NCBI GenBank assembly: GCA_003290465.1
Contig: CP030759.1
Location: 1,393,144-1,457,143, forward strand
From: Candidatus Sumerlaea chitinivorans
GTDB taxonomy: Bacteria; Sumerlaeota; Sumerlaeia; Sumerlaeales; Sumerlaeaceae
DNA: 64,000 nucleotides
Direction of reading: 5' to 3'
Of the stretch, positions 19,218 through 29,388 are shown in pieces (positions within the stretch are counted from its first letter, which is position 1; each line of letters starts with the position of its first letter). The notes beneath the pieces are model-generated. The model worked only from the letters and a program-made list of their open reading frames with translations. It did not search any database and was not told the DNA's origin. The position numbers and the translations under genes were made by a program.

Positions 19218-19748
19218 ATGAGCTATTGGGTGACTGCATATCTTGCGCTTGGTTCAAACGTATCCGCCGAACGGAGTTTAGAGGACAATCTTCGGGAAGC
19301 GTGTTGGGAACTCACCGAGCATCCGGGGCTTCAGATTGTCGCCACGTCATCCATCTACCGCAGCAAACCATGGGGTGAAGTCGAACAAGACGATTTTCTA
19401 AACGCGGTGATCGGCATTGAAACATTGCTCAGTCCGCGAGAGCTCTTAGAATACGTGAAAAAAGTGGAGCGAGAAGTGGGCAGAATCCCAACATACCGGT
19501 GGGGCCCACGCGTCATTGATATCGACATCCTTCTCTACGCCAGCCTACAGGTCGTCGAACCCGACCTCGTCATCCCGCATCCGCATTTGCTTGAGCGCCC
19601 ATTTGTTTTCATCCCGCTCTTAGAGATTGCGCCAGACGTGCGTCTGCCCGACGGACAACTGTTGGGTACGCTCGTAAAATGGGACGCAGGTTCTTATCCT
19701 GATTTGGTAAAAGTAGGACCGCTTGCTCGCCGGAGAACTTCAAAATGA
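19218..19748 (+). CDS. folK: 2-amino-4-hydroxy-6-hydroxymethyldihydropteridine pyrophosphokinase
   Basis: A 176-residue enzyme that transfers pyrophosphate from ATP to the pterin in folate synthesis. AYLALGSNVSAERSLEDNL, SSIYRSKPWGEVEQDDFLNA and the metal-binding RWGPRVIDIDILLY are the HPPK signatures in correct order, ending with VIPHPHLLERPFVFIPLLEI. Length is normal. No folP or folB gene is next to it; it is followed by a tRNA gene on the other strand. Confidence 0.94.
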   Translation: MSYWVTAYLALGSNVSAERSLEDNLREACWELTEHPGLQIVATSSIYRSKPWGEVEQDDFLNAVIGIETLLSPRELLEYVKKVEREVGRIPTYRWGPRVIDIDILLYASLQVVEPDLVIPHPHLLERPFVFIPLLEIAPDVRLPDGQLLGTLVKWDAGSYPDLVKVGPLARRRTSK

Positions 19749-19752
19749 AAAG

Positions 19753-19830
<78 letters not shown>

Positions 19831-19961
19831 ACATCTGCCGTCTCCTTCTACCGTTTCCGCGCGTGGCTATTCGCGCTTGCCCCTCACGCCTGATTGCGGG
19901 GCCTTGAAGTTCGCAAAGGTCTTCACCGGTCGAAATCTGCGAGTGCCAGGAAAAGAGAAAA

Positions 19962-19991
19962 ATGACGTTTTGCCACGCAGCAATGTATGAG
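19962..19991 (+). promoter_or_regulatory. Candidate promoter for the TPP riboswitch/thiC transcript
   Basis: ATGACG at 19962-19967 and TATGAG at 19986-19991, separated by 18 bases, give a modest sigma-70-type match. A start about seven bases downstream would fall at about 19998, where the riboswitch P1 stem begins. The position fits better than the motif quality. Confidence 0.3.
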
Positions 19992-19996
19992 ATTAT

Positions 19997-22041
<2,045 letters not shown>

Positions 22042-22089
22042 CGGTGGAGCTTCGTCGTTACGCTGAAAATATCAGACAAAGATAAAACA

Positions 22090-22128
22090 AACGGGTGGAA
22101 AGATGTCGCCAACATCGTTCCACCCGTT
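22090..22128 (+). terminator. Likely bidirectional terminator between thiC and the pilus operon
   Basis: AACGGGTGGAA (22090-22100) pairs with TTCCACCCGTT (22118-22128), with an inner GATGT/ACATC stem. It lies between convergent thiC and the pilC-type gene. T-rich sequence follows on the plus side, and an A-rich run precedes it, which becomes U-rich for minus-strand transcripts. Confidence 0.72.
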
Positions 22129-22142
22129 GTGTCTTGTTGTGA

Positions 22143-23345
22143 TTATTCGACCACCAAAGCTGGATTGTTGACCAGCGATACGTACGGTAAGAACACTGCC
22201 ACCGCAAGGAAACCAACCGCCAAGCCAAGGAAGACGATCAGCAGCGGCTCAAGAATCGAGCTGAGGCTACGCAAAGCCACATCCACCTCGCTGTCGTAAA
22301 TGTCAGCAAGCTTGAGGAGCATGGTATCAAGTGCGCCAGCCTCATCCCCCACCATCACCATGTCCACGACCATGGCATCAAACACGGGTTCGCTGCGCAT
22401 GGGCTCATCCATCTTCCCGCCCCGTTCAACGGTTTCGCGAACCCTCAAAAGGGTGCGACGTAACACTTCGTTATCACTCGTTTCTGCAGTAATCGCCAAC
22501 GCTTCAATAAGCGGGATGCCAGCCGCGGTCAGGCTACCAAGTGTGCGCGAGAAACGCTCAACGTTGATCTTTCGGATTAGGTTCCCGCAGAGGGGGAGCC
22601 GCAGCGCAATACTTTGGGTAAGCGCCCGACCGCTGGGCGTCCTCCGGAATAGCCAGAATCCAACAACGACGGCCGCCAAGACAATCAGAGCGATAAGCCA
22701 ATTCGTAGCCACCCAGGTGGAAATGCTCATAAGAACTCGCGTGATCTCCGGCAGATCCTCGGGCTTCGGATAGGCGGCCACCAACTTGGGGAGGGCATAA
22801 ACCATGATAATCCCGATGATGATAATCTCGATGATCAACGTGATCACCGGATAAATGAGAGCCCCCACGACGCGGCGACGGATCTCTGCTTGGCGTTCCA
22901 GCAGCTCGGACAGTCGGCGAAGCGCTTCCTCAAGAATGCCCCCGGCTTCGCCGGTACGCACGACGCTGATAAACATTGGGGAAAAAACGCGCGGATGAGC
23001 CGCCAATGCGCTACTGAAGGCTTGGCCTTCTTCAACGCGACGCGCAACATCCGCTGTGACCTTTCTCAATTTGGGATGAGCGCTGCGCTCAGCGAGAATC
23101 TTCAGGCTGCGGAGAAGTGGGACACCCACGTCAACTAACGTAGCAAGTTGGCGACAGTACGCAGCCATTTGGCGAGTGCTAATACCGCCCCAAAGCGCCC
23201 CACCGCTTGAAGTGGAAGGGGAAGACGAGGTGGTTGGAGCACCCCCTGTACCCACGCTTGCTGCCTGTTGCTCACGCAACTTCTGTAGGATTTCCTCTTT
23301 TTTCACCGTGGTCCCCGGTTGTTGCTGTTCTTTATTCTCTGCCAT
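22143..23345 (-). CDS. Type IV pilus / type II secretion inner-membrane platform protein (PilC/GspF)
   Basis: A 400-residue platform protein that docks the PilB-type ATPase and guides pilin assembly. Two copies of the GspF domain are visible: MAAYCRQLATLVDVGVPLLRSL opening the first (about 60), and RFSRTLGSLTAAGIPLIEALA opening the second (about 265). Membrane segments lie near 165-190, 215-235 and at the C-terminus. The first 50 residues are a Gln/Ser/Thr-rich linker. AAAGGAG precedes the ATG. It lies 47 bases after the ATPase gene and ends the operon. Confidence 0.92.
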   Translation of the reverse strand: MAENKEQQQPGTTVKKEEILQKLREQQAASVGTGGAPTTSSSPSTSSGGALWGGISTRQMAAYCRQLATLVDVGVPLLRSLKILAERSAHPKLRKVTADVARRVEEGQAFSSALAAHPRVFSPMFISVVRTGEAGGILEEALRRLSELLERQAEIRRRVVGALIYPVITLIIEIIIIGIIMVYALPKLVAAYPKPEDLPEITRVLMSISTWVATNWLIALIVLAAVVVGFWLFRRTPSGRALTQSIALRLPLCGNLIRKINVERFSRTLGSLTAAGIPLIEALAITAETSDNEVLRRTLLRVRETVERGGKMDEPMRSEPVFDAMVVDMVMVGDEAGALDTMLLKLADIYDSEVDVALRSLSSILEPLLIVFLGLAVGFLAVAVFLPYVSLVNNPALVVE

Positions 23346-23392
23346 GGCTGGCTCCTTTCTTCATCGGTTCGCTTCCCATGTTTTCAGTCCGA

Positions 23393-25648
23393 TCAAAAAA
23401 CCGTCACTGCTTTGAGCATCTCTTCAGGGGTGGTGATCCCCTTTAGAACCTTTTCCACGCCAACCTGAAAGAGGCGCTTGCTATGCTTGTCCGCAAGGGT
23501 GCGGAGATCGTCCTCACTCACGCGGTCAGCAATCGCACGGCGGAGCTCTTCGCGCACCTCCACCACTTCAAAGACGCCCGTGCGACCATGATATCCCGTT
23601 TTGAAACATGCAGGGCAGCCTTCGCCTCGGTAGAATCGCTTTCGTGAATTCTCCGGCAATCCAAGCTCCGCCAGAATGCCTTTCGTGGGAACGTAGGGGC
23701 GTTTGCACTCGTCACAAATCTTTCGCACGAGGCGCTGCGCGATAATCCCGCTCACAGCTGAAGCGATTAGGAAGTGGTCTATTCCCATGTGTGCGAGAGC
23801 ATTGATGGCCCCAAGAGCTGTGTTGGTGTGGAGAGTGGAAAAAACAAGATGGCCCGTGAGAGCGGCACGAATTGCCGTCGCGGCTGTATCGCTATCACGG
23901 ATTTCCCCCACCATGATGATATCTGGATCCTGTCGCAACGCACTGCGCAGGCCATTGGCAAATGTCAGATCAATGTTTGGATCCACTTGTACCTGCGTGA
24001 TCCCCTCCAACTGATACTCGACAGGATCCTCGATGGTGATGATATTGACGCCTTCGCGGTTCACTGTGCTCAGACAAGCGTAGAGGGTGGAAGTTTTTCC
24101 ACTGCCTGTCGGCCCTGTGACGAGGATGAGTCCGTGGGGACGCACAATCAGTCGCTCGATTGCTTTGAGTTGTTCGATTTCGAGGCCAAGTTGATCAAGG
24201 CCGGTCATGACACGCGAGCTGTCTAAGACGCGCATCACAATCGTCTCGCCGTGAATCGAAGGAAGCGTTGAGATTCGGAAATCGTAGCTCCCTGTTTCAA
24301 CGTCCAAGCTAAAATGTCCATCCTGGGGGCGGCGCCGCTCGGTGACGTTCATGCCTGCAAGCACTTTGATTCGTGACGTAACAGACAATGCCATTTCTTT
24401 TGGCACACGCATGATGTTGTGGAGTTCACCATCAATGCGGTAGCGGACACGGATTTCGTCAGCCTGCGGCTCGATGTGAACGTCTGTGGCACGCGTGGCA
24501 ATCGCACTTTCCATAATCTGCGTCACAAGCTGGACGGTGGACAGGTTGTCCACAAACGGCTCTCTTTCCACGGGACGTATGCGGTCGGCCTCTGGAACTC
24601 GGCGTGCTTCGTCCCCTCCCGTCATTGGGGTTGGACGTGCCGGTTGCTGGGGCGCAGCAGAAGTTGTGCGAGCCGTGCGACGCACCACAGGAGGAGGCAG
24701 AGTTGTCAGCTTATCTCCTACGCCCCCACCTCCAAATGCTGGCAGAGTTTCAAGCTTCCCTAAGAGTTCCTGATGTGGCGAATAGACAGGCGACACCCGC
24801 TTCCCCGTCAGGAAGCTAATCGTATCACAGAGGGCCAAGTTGAAAGGATCCGATGTTGCGATCTCGAAGCAACTATCTGTAAGAGATAGCGGCAAGAACA
24901 GCTGCCGTCGCATAAACTCTGGTGGGAATCGCTCCAACAACTCCTGCGAAAAGTCATACGCCAGAACTTCAATCATTGGTAACTCAATCCCGCTTTCCAA
25001 AGCGGCGAAAAGCTCTTGTTGAGTGAGCAGTTTGAGATCCGCCAGCGTCTTGTAGAGAGGCGCTTTTGTGACTGCGCGGCTTTCAAGCGCTCGCGCAAAA
25101 TCCTCGCGTGTAATGAGGGAATTGAAAACGAGGATGTCCCCAGCCAACAGGATTCGGTTCTCAAGGGCAAATTCCGACGTACGCTCACGCACTAACTTCT
25201 CAATGTTCTCCGGTGTTACAATCCCTTCGGCAACGAGAACATCATAGACGTTGAGTGCGTTTTTCTCAGCGCGGTCGAGCGCCGCCTCGATTTGGGAGAG
25301 CTTGACCAGATTGTGGGCAAGAAGAAGCTGGCCAAGGCGCGCCACGTCTGGCTGGTTCTGGCGCAAGATGTAGGCAATTTCTCCCGGATAAATCTTTACG
25401 GTTGCGCTCAGGACTTCGTCGAGTCGAGCAACCGTCTTGCCGGGAATCAGTGCTCGAAGGTCCAAGAACATCAAATCTTTGAAGGCAGCCAGCGACACTT
25501 CTTGATTGAGAACGTCCATGACGCCCTTAACGGTCTTGAGTCCAGCCCGTTTGGCAAACTCCTCCCAGTGCGGCTCATCGAGCACTGTGGCTTCCCGAAA
25601 GAGTAGGGCTATCCGCAAAATCTTTTCGTTTTGCAGAGGCGTGCTCAA
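23393..25648 (-). CDS. Type IV pilus / type II secretion assembly ATPase (PilB/GspE)
   Basis: A 751-residue hexameric ATPase powering (pseudo)pilus assembly. The N-terminal half holds repeated MshEN/GspE-N-type units (about 100-300), then a Pro/Thr-rich linker. The core has ATDVHIEPQADEIRVRYRID, Walker A GPTGSGKTS (about 512-520), an Asp box and Walker B DPDIIMVGEIRD. A zinc motif follows with Cys645, Cys648, Cys678 and Cys681 (ICDECK and GCPACF), as in GspE/PilB and not in the retraction ATPase PilT. It overlaps the upstream PilX-like gene by four bases. Confidence 0.94.
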   Translation of the reverse strand: MSTPLQNEKILRIALLFREATVLDEPHWEEFAKRAGLKTVKGVMDVLNQEVSLAAFKDLMFLDLRALIPGKTVARLDEVLSATVKIYPGEIAYILRQNQPDVARLGQLLLAHNLVKLSQIEAALDRAEKNALNVYDVLVAEGIVTPENIEKLVRERTSEFALENRILLAGDILVFNSLITREDFARALESRAVTKAPLYKTLADLKLLTQQELFAALESGIELPMIEVLAYDFSQELLERFPPEFMRRQLFLPLSLTDSCFEIATSDPFNLALCDTISFLTGKRVSPVYSPHQELLGKLETLPAFGGGGVGDKLTTLPPPVVRRTARTTSAAPQQPARPTPMTGGDEARRVPEADRIRPVEREPFVDNLSTVQLVTQIMESAIATRATDVHIEPQADEIRVRYRIDGELHNIMRVPKEMALSVTSRIKVLAGMNVTERRRPQDGHFSLDVETGSYDFRISTLPSIHGETIVMRVLDSSRVMTGLDQLGLEIEQLKAIERLIVRPHGLILVTGPTGSGKTSTLYACLSTVNREGVNIITIEDPVEYQLEGITQVQVDPNIDLTFANGLRSALRQDPDIIMVGEIRDSDTAATAIRAALTGHLVFSTLHTNTALGAINALAHMGIDHFLIASAVSGIIAQRLVRKICDECKRPYVPTKGILAELGLPENSRKRFYRGEGCPACFKTGYHGRTGVFEVVEVREELRRAIADRVSEDDLRTLADKHSKRLFQVGVEKVLKGITTPEEMLKAVTVF

Positions 25649-26124
25649 CGTTGAACTCCTTCTGGCTTAGACTCGCTCAGCAAAATGGGCGCCGGGCGTT
25701 GTTGCATAGTGTTCAAGAGAAACACGGCTTCGCGTGCTGGAAGGAGCTTGCTTGGTCCACGCACTTCAAGCCTAAGCACGACATCCCCCTCCCGAGGCGG
25801 GACGGGTAAGTCTGATCGTTGGCCTGCTGACATTGCCGTGACGACATACGGCACAGACGCTCCCGGAACGGTAGCTTCAAAAATGGTTGTGGGGTCTGAC
25901 CCTGCCGCAACTTTTTGGACGGTAACCGGATTCTGCGCGAGCAGTTCCGCCCCAACTCGCAAAGCGCTAACCAGAGCCTTGTCTTGTTCCCGCAAACGAG
26001 CAAAAGAATACGTAAATTGGGTGGAGCTGGCTGCTGCAAAGGCAAGCGAGCCAAGGATAGCCAAGACTCCAATCGCTGCGAGGAGGACGAATGCGAGATT
26101 CTTTTGTACCCTGAGCTTATTCAT
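25645..26124 (-). CDS. PilX-like minor (pseudo)pilin or assembly protein
   Basis: A 159-residue protein with a short basic N-terminus and one hydrophobic helix (NLAFVLLAAIGVLAILGSLAFAAASS, about 9-34), then a soluble domain. It lacks the classic GFTLIE cleavage motif, which fits a PilX/GspK-type component only loosely. Its place between a PilW-like gene and the PilB ATPase, with four-base overlaps on both sides, ties it to the pilus system. No confident family match. Confidence 0.5.
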   Translation of the reverse strand: MNKLRVQKNLAFVLLAAIGVLAILGSLAFAAASSTQFTYSFARLREQDKALVSALRVGAELLAQNPVTVQKVAAGSDPTTIFEATVPGASVPYVVTAMSAGQRSDLPVPPREGDVVLRLEVRGPSKLLPAREAVFLLNTMQQRPAPILLSESKPEGVQR

Positions 26125-26741
26125 GGGAGCCTCACCGCCGAAACGTACTCAAATCCGAGTTTTGTGCCACGCGGACTTACAGCGTCCTTATAGGAAGCAT
26201 AGCGCGCTTGATTGGGCCAAACGCGAACAGCATAGCCAATGAGCTGGGGTGTTGTCGAAACTCGATCGAGCCATTGAGCCTCAAGCTTGTCCGTTGCCAT
26301 GCCGAACCGAAAGGAGACCTCGGATCGCAGCCGCCGCTCATCAAGCGAGCGTAGGGGGAGCGTGAGTGTCTTGTTATTAGAAAGCTGCGCACGGACGACC
26401 GCACATTTTTGTTCAGGGTCATTTTGAATCTCGAGCCGTGCCAGCCCCTGAGGAAAAGTCGAAGAGTAAAAAGCTAACTGATTCCCCGCAAACACCTCTT
26501 GTTCTCCGTTTGCAAGCTCAGTTGGCGCAATGCGTCCACGAACAAACTTCTCAAGCTTCTGGGCAATAAACAGGGCTTCTTGTCTTGACTCCTGCGCCAA
26601 CATCAGTTCGTCCGACGCACGATTCGTCGCAATTAGTGCTTCTAACACTAAGCCTAACAAGACGACGGCGACCGCAACGACTACGAGCACTTCCACGAGA
26701 GTGTAACCCCGCATGCGAGACAGACCTGCGTGCTGAGTCAT
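26121..26741 (-). CDS. PilW-like minor prepilin
   Basis: A 206-residue protein with a type IV prepilin leader ending MRGYTLVEVLVVVAVAVVLL: Gly before the mature first residue Tyr, and Glu at mature position 5. The C-terminal domain is beta-rich. It is probably cleaved by a prepilin peptidase not seen in this window. It overlaps the PilV-like gene upstream and the PilX-like gene downstream by four bases each. The order PilV-PilW-PilX is the common minor-pilin order. Confidence 0.75.
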   Translation of the reverse strand: MTQHAGLSRMRGYTLVEVLVVVAVAVVLLGLVLEALIATNRASDELMLAQESRQEALFIAQKLEKFVRGRIAPTELANGEQEVFAGNQLAFYSSTFPQGLARLEIQNDPEQKCAVVRAQLSNNKTLTLPLRSLDERRLRSEVSFRFGMATDKLEAQWLDRVSTTPQLIGYAVRVWPNQARYASYKDAVSPRGTKLGFEYVSAVRLP

Positions 26742-27169
26742 CGGGCACCTCCTTGCTCCAAAAGCGCAAAACCGGACACTTCGGAAATCGGTTTGGATTC
26801 TTGTTCCCCAGCTTTAGCAACCAACACCCGAATTGAGGCGACTTGTGGATACTTGTCACTTTTGGTAATTTCGGCCCGCCATTGGAAGCGACTGTCCTCG
26901 TCGAGTTGCTTCCACCCAGTTGGCGGGTAATGAACGTAAACTTTGGTCGCCTTTTCCAACTCGGCCTTGAGCGCAGAGCCTGCCGTCCGAAGCTCCTCTA
27001 ACTTGAGCGAGGCGAGACCCGCTGCTTTTACCTGAAGAGCTGCTCGCTCCGCGCCAACCCGCGCACTCCGGAAAATCTCAGCTACCACGAAAATCCCCAC
27101 TCCCAAGACTCCGATTGCCACAGCAACCTCAACCAAACTCAGGGCCCGGTTCCGACGTTTCGCTCTCAT
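26738..27169 (-). CDS. PilV-like minor prepilin
   Basis: A 143-residue product if started at ATG 27169 (MRAKRRNRALSLVEVAVAIG). The basic leader ending in Ala, followed by LSLVEVAVAIGVLGVGIFVV, is a type III signal; Ala replaces the usual Gly at -1, which prepilin peptidases often tolerate. The frame is open 160 bases further up but that extension is not pilin-like. GGTGGAGAAG lies just upstream. First gene of the five-gene pilus operon. Confidence 0.72.
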   Translation of the reverse strand: MRAKRRNRALSLVEVAVAIGVLGVGIFVVAEIFRSARVGAERAALQVKAAGLASLKLEELRTAGSALKAELEKATKVYVHYPPTGWKQLDEDSRFQWRAEITKSDKYPQVASIRVLVAKAGEQESKPISEVSGFALLEQGGAR

Positions 27170-27378
27170 AGGCAATCTTCTCCACCTCTGACCAAGTTCG
27201 CAACCCACATGATTTGCCGACCTACTTCCCTTAGAAGCTCTTTGGGGAAGCAAGACAGTAAGTCCTCTCCGCTCGGCTTCCCCAAAAGATGCACAGACTT
27301 GCGATTTCGGCTTGTCGGCCGCTTTATGCACCCTACTTTGAAATTGTGAATCTTACGAAAGTCAAAGAAGAAATACTT

Positions 27379-28362
27379 GTGAGAAAGACACTGCACCGCC
27401 TGAGCTACGTGCTGCTTGTGATTCTGGCCTGTTGCACTTGGGATCTCGGGAAAGCGTCGGATGAATTCTCTGGCGAGAAAGTCTTTCGCATTGGTTACCT
27501 GCCAAGTGATCCCGAGGCACAAATCTCAACGGGAGTTCTATACGACCTTAGGGAGTTTCTGCTCGGGCGGCAAGCCGTACGTCAAGCGATGGCAGAGGAA
27601 GGAGTTCAGGATATCGCTCTGCTGGCAGCGGACTCACACGAGAACTTGGTGCAGCGAATGTCCCGCAACGAATTTGATTTGGTCTTTTGCTCGTCGGTTG
27701 ACTTTGTGACTCAGCAGGGCGACTATGAAGCACGGTTCCAATTGCGACGGCCAGACGATAGCTTTGACCCACGGGGCGAGCGGGTATTTCGCAAAGGGGT
27801 CATCTTTGTAAGCAATCGCAACCCACTGTACCGATCGAATGCCTCCCAAACTGCGATCGCGGATATGCTGACCACAACCAAACTGGCCCTGGTAAGTAGC
27901 TCAGCCGCTGGTTACTATTATCCGTGCCTGAAAATCGCGCAGTTGAACTCGAACAAACAGCTTCCCCAAAACATCTTGTTCTGCGAATCGTCAGAGGAAG
28001 CCGTAAAAACGGTGATTAACGGCATCGGAGGGAGTGTGAGCGCCGGTGCTTGCGAAGCAGGTGTGATCGAAAAGGTCTTAGAGCAAGGCGGTTTGCTGGC
28101 AAAACGCGACGAATTAGTTCAAATCCTGCTGGAAACCGACCCTATTCCAGCGGATCCCGTTGCCCTCCGTTCTGAATGGCTACCCCGCTACTCACCGCTC
28201 GGCCTCGCGATCTGCGAAGCGCTTCAGGCATTTTTCACTCCGGAGCGTGGCCTTCCTCGACTCGAAAATTCCTCATCAGAAAAGTTCCGAGACCTGCGAG
28301 AAAAGCTGGACGAGTTTTGGCAAAAACGTCCGTCTACTGTTTCCTCAAGCCGCCTCCAGTAA
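27379..28362 (+). CDS. PhnD-like periplasmic phosphate/phosphonate-type binding protein
   Basis: About 327 residues from GTG 27379 (VRKTLHRLSYVLLVILACCT), which gives a clean signal peptide; longer starts are possible. The mature part opens with VFRIGYLPSDPEAQISTG and has LLAADSHENLVQRMSRNEFD then VFCSSVDFV, the PhnD/SsuA-like class of solute-binding protein for oxyanions. No ABC permease or ATPase gene is nearby, so it may serve a remote transporter or act as a sensor component. It faces the pilus operon divergently. Confidence 0.62.
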   Translation: MRKTLHRLSYVLLVILACCTWDLGKASDEFSGEKVFRIGYLPSDPEAQISTGVLYDLREFLLGRQAVRQAMAEEGVQDIALLAADSHENLVQRMSRNEFDLVFCSSVDFVTQQGDYEARFQLRRPDDSFDPRGERVFRKGVIFVSNRNPLYRSNASQTAIADMLTTTKLALVSSSAAGYYYPCLKIAQLNSNKQLPQNILFCESSEEAVKTVINGIGGSVSAGACEAGVIEKVLEQGGLLAKRDELVQILLETDPIPADPVALRSEWLPRYSPLGLAICEALQAFFTPERGLPRLENSSSEKFRDLREKLDEFWQKRPSTVSSSRLQ

Positions 28363-28467
28363 TTTTTATACTCGTCGTCATCTTTCCGTAAGGTTTGGGG
28401 GGGTAATAGGGTGATGAACGCAGGAATGATCTGCGCTCGACTATTCTTTGAGCAAAGGAGAAGAATC

Positions 28468-29157
28468 ATGAATTCAGCATTCAAGGTGACGCTGCTCGTC
28501 ACCACCCTTGCCTTGGCTTTCCAAGCAGTCTCGCAGAAAGTTGTAGCCCAAGAGAACAACGCGACGCGAAGTGTCGCGAAAGAATCCGAATTGGCTTCGG
28601 ACAAGAAGCCGGAATCCGGGAACGTGGCTCCCGCGAAGGCTACCGAGGAAGAAGCCGGCGAAACCGCCGTGGAGTTAGAATCTGTCCCGTCAGCGGTCCA
28701 GTCAGCTATCAAAGCCGCAGCCGGTCCGCAGGGGAAGATCACCAAGGTGGTTAAGGAAAGCGACGAAGGGGCTGAGGCCTATGAAGCGGATGTCGCGGTG
28801 GGTGGTGTGGAAAAATCCGTAAAAGTCACCGCAGACGGACACGTCGTCGAGATCGAGGAGAAGGTCCAGCCCGATCAGGTGCCGGCAACCATCCAAGCCG
28901 TGGTCAAAAAAGCTGTTCCAGGCGGGAAAATTAAGGAAGCGCTTGCCGTGACCGAACATTACTACGAATTCGAGGTCGTAGAAGATGGCAAAGTGAAAGA
29001 GGTCAAGGTGTCGCTCCTCGGGAAAGCCGATGTAGAAGACGAATCAAGCTCAGGCCAAATGAATGAGGAGAACGAGGCCAAGGAAGAAAAGGCCGCACCT
29101 GAGACAAAACCCGCAGAAAACCGTTCGTCGGAAGAGAAAGAGACAGAGAAAAAGTAA
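28468..29157 (+). CDS. Secreted protein with duplicated PepSY-like domain
   Basis: A 229-residue protein from ATG 28468, with AAAGGAG upstream. A signal peptide (1-28) ends near KVVAQ. Two PepSY-like (BLIP-type) repeats follow at about 73-130 and 137-187: VPSAVQSAIKAAAGPQGKIT and VPATIQAVVKKAVPGGKIKE each lead into strand pairs. The tail (190-229) is almost all Glu, Lys, Ala and Ser. PepSY-like proteins bind or inhibit peptidases or sense envelope state, and are often linked to two-component systems, as here. Partner unknown. Confidence 0.65.
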   Translation: MNSAFKVTLLVTTLALAFQAVSQKVVAQENNATRSVAKESELASDKKPESGNVAPAKATEEEAGETAVELESVPSAVQSAIKAAAGPQGKITKVVKESDEGAEAYEADVAVGGVEKSVKVTADGHVVEIEEKVQPDQVPATIQAVVKKAVPGGKIKEALAVTEHYYEFEVVEDGKVKEVKVSLLGKADVEDESSSGQMNEENEAKEEKAAPETKPAENRSSEEKETEKK

Positions 29158-29182
29158 GTACGATTCCCTCCCACCCCAAAGC

Positions 29183-29218
29183 AGAGAGGAGGGACGAGAC
29201 TGCCGCTCCCTCCTCTCT
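29183..29218 (+). terminator. Strong hairpin after the PepSY-like gene, possible terminator
   Basis: AGAGAGGAGGGA (29183-29194) pairs perfectly over 12 bases with TCCCTCCTCTCT (29207-29218), with a 12-base loop. It lies 25 bases after the stop codon. No U-tract follows, so it may stabilise the 3' end or terminate only partly. Confidence 0.5.
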
Positions 29219-29388
29219 CGGTGTGGAAAACCAGAGCGAAAGCCACCGCACAAAATTACGACCAAGCATTATTGAGATGTGATACAGGTAGAAGACAAAG
29301 CCCCCTACAGTGGTTTTAGAGGCAACGTAGGGCAGATTGCATCGAGCCCGACAAAAGGCGATACCAAGAGTTTAGAAGACAAGAACCG

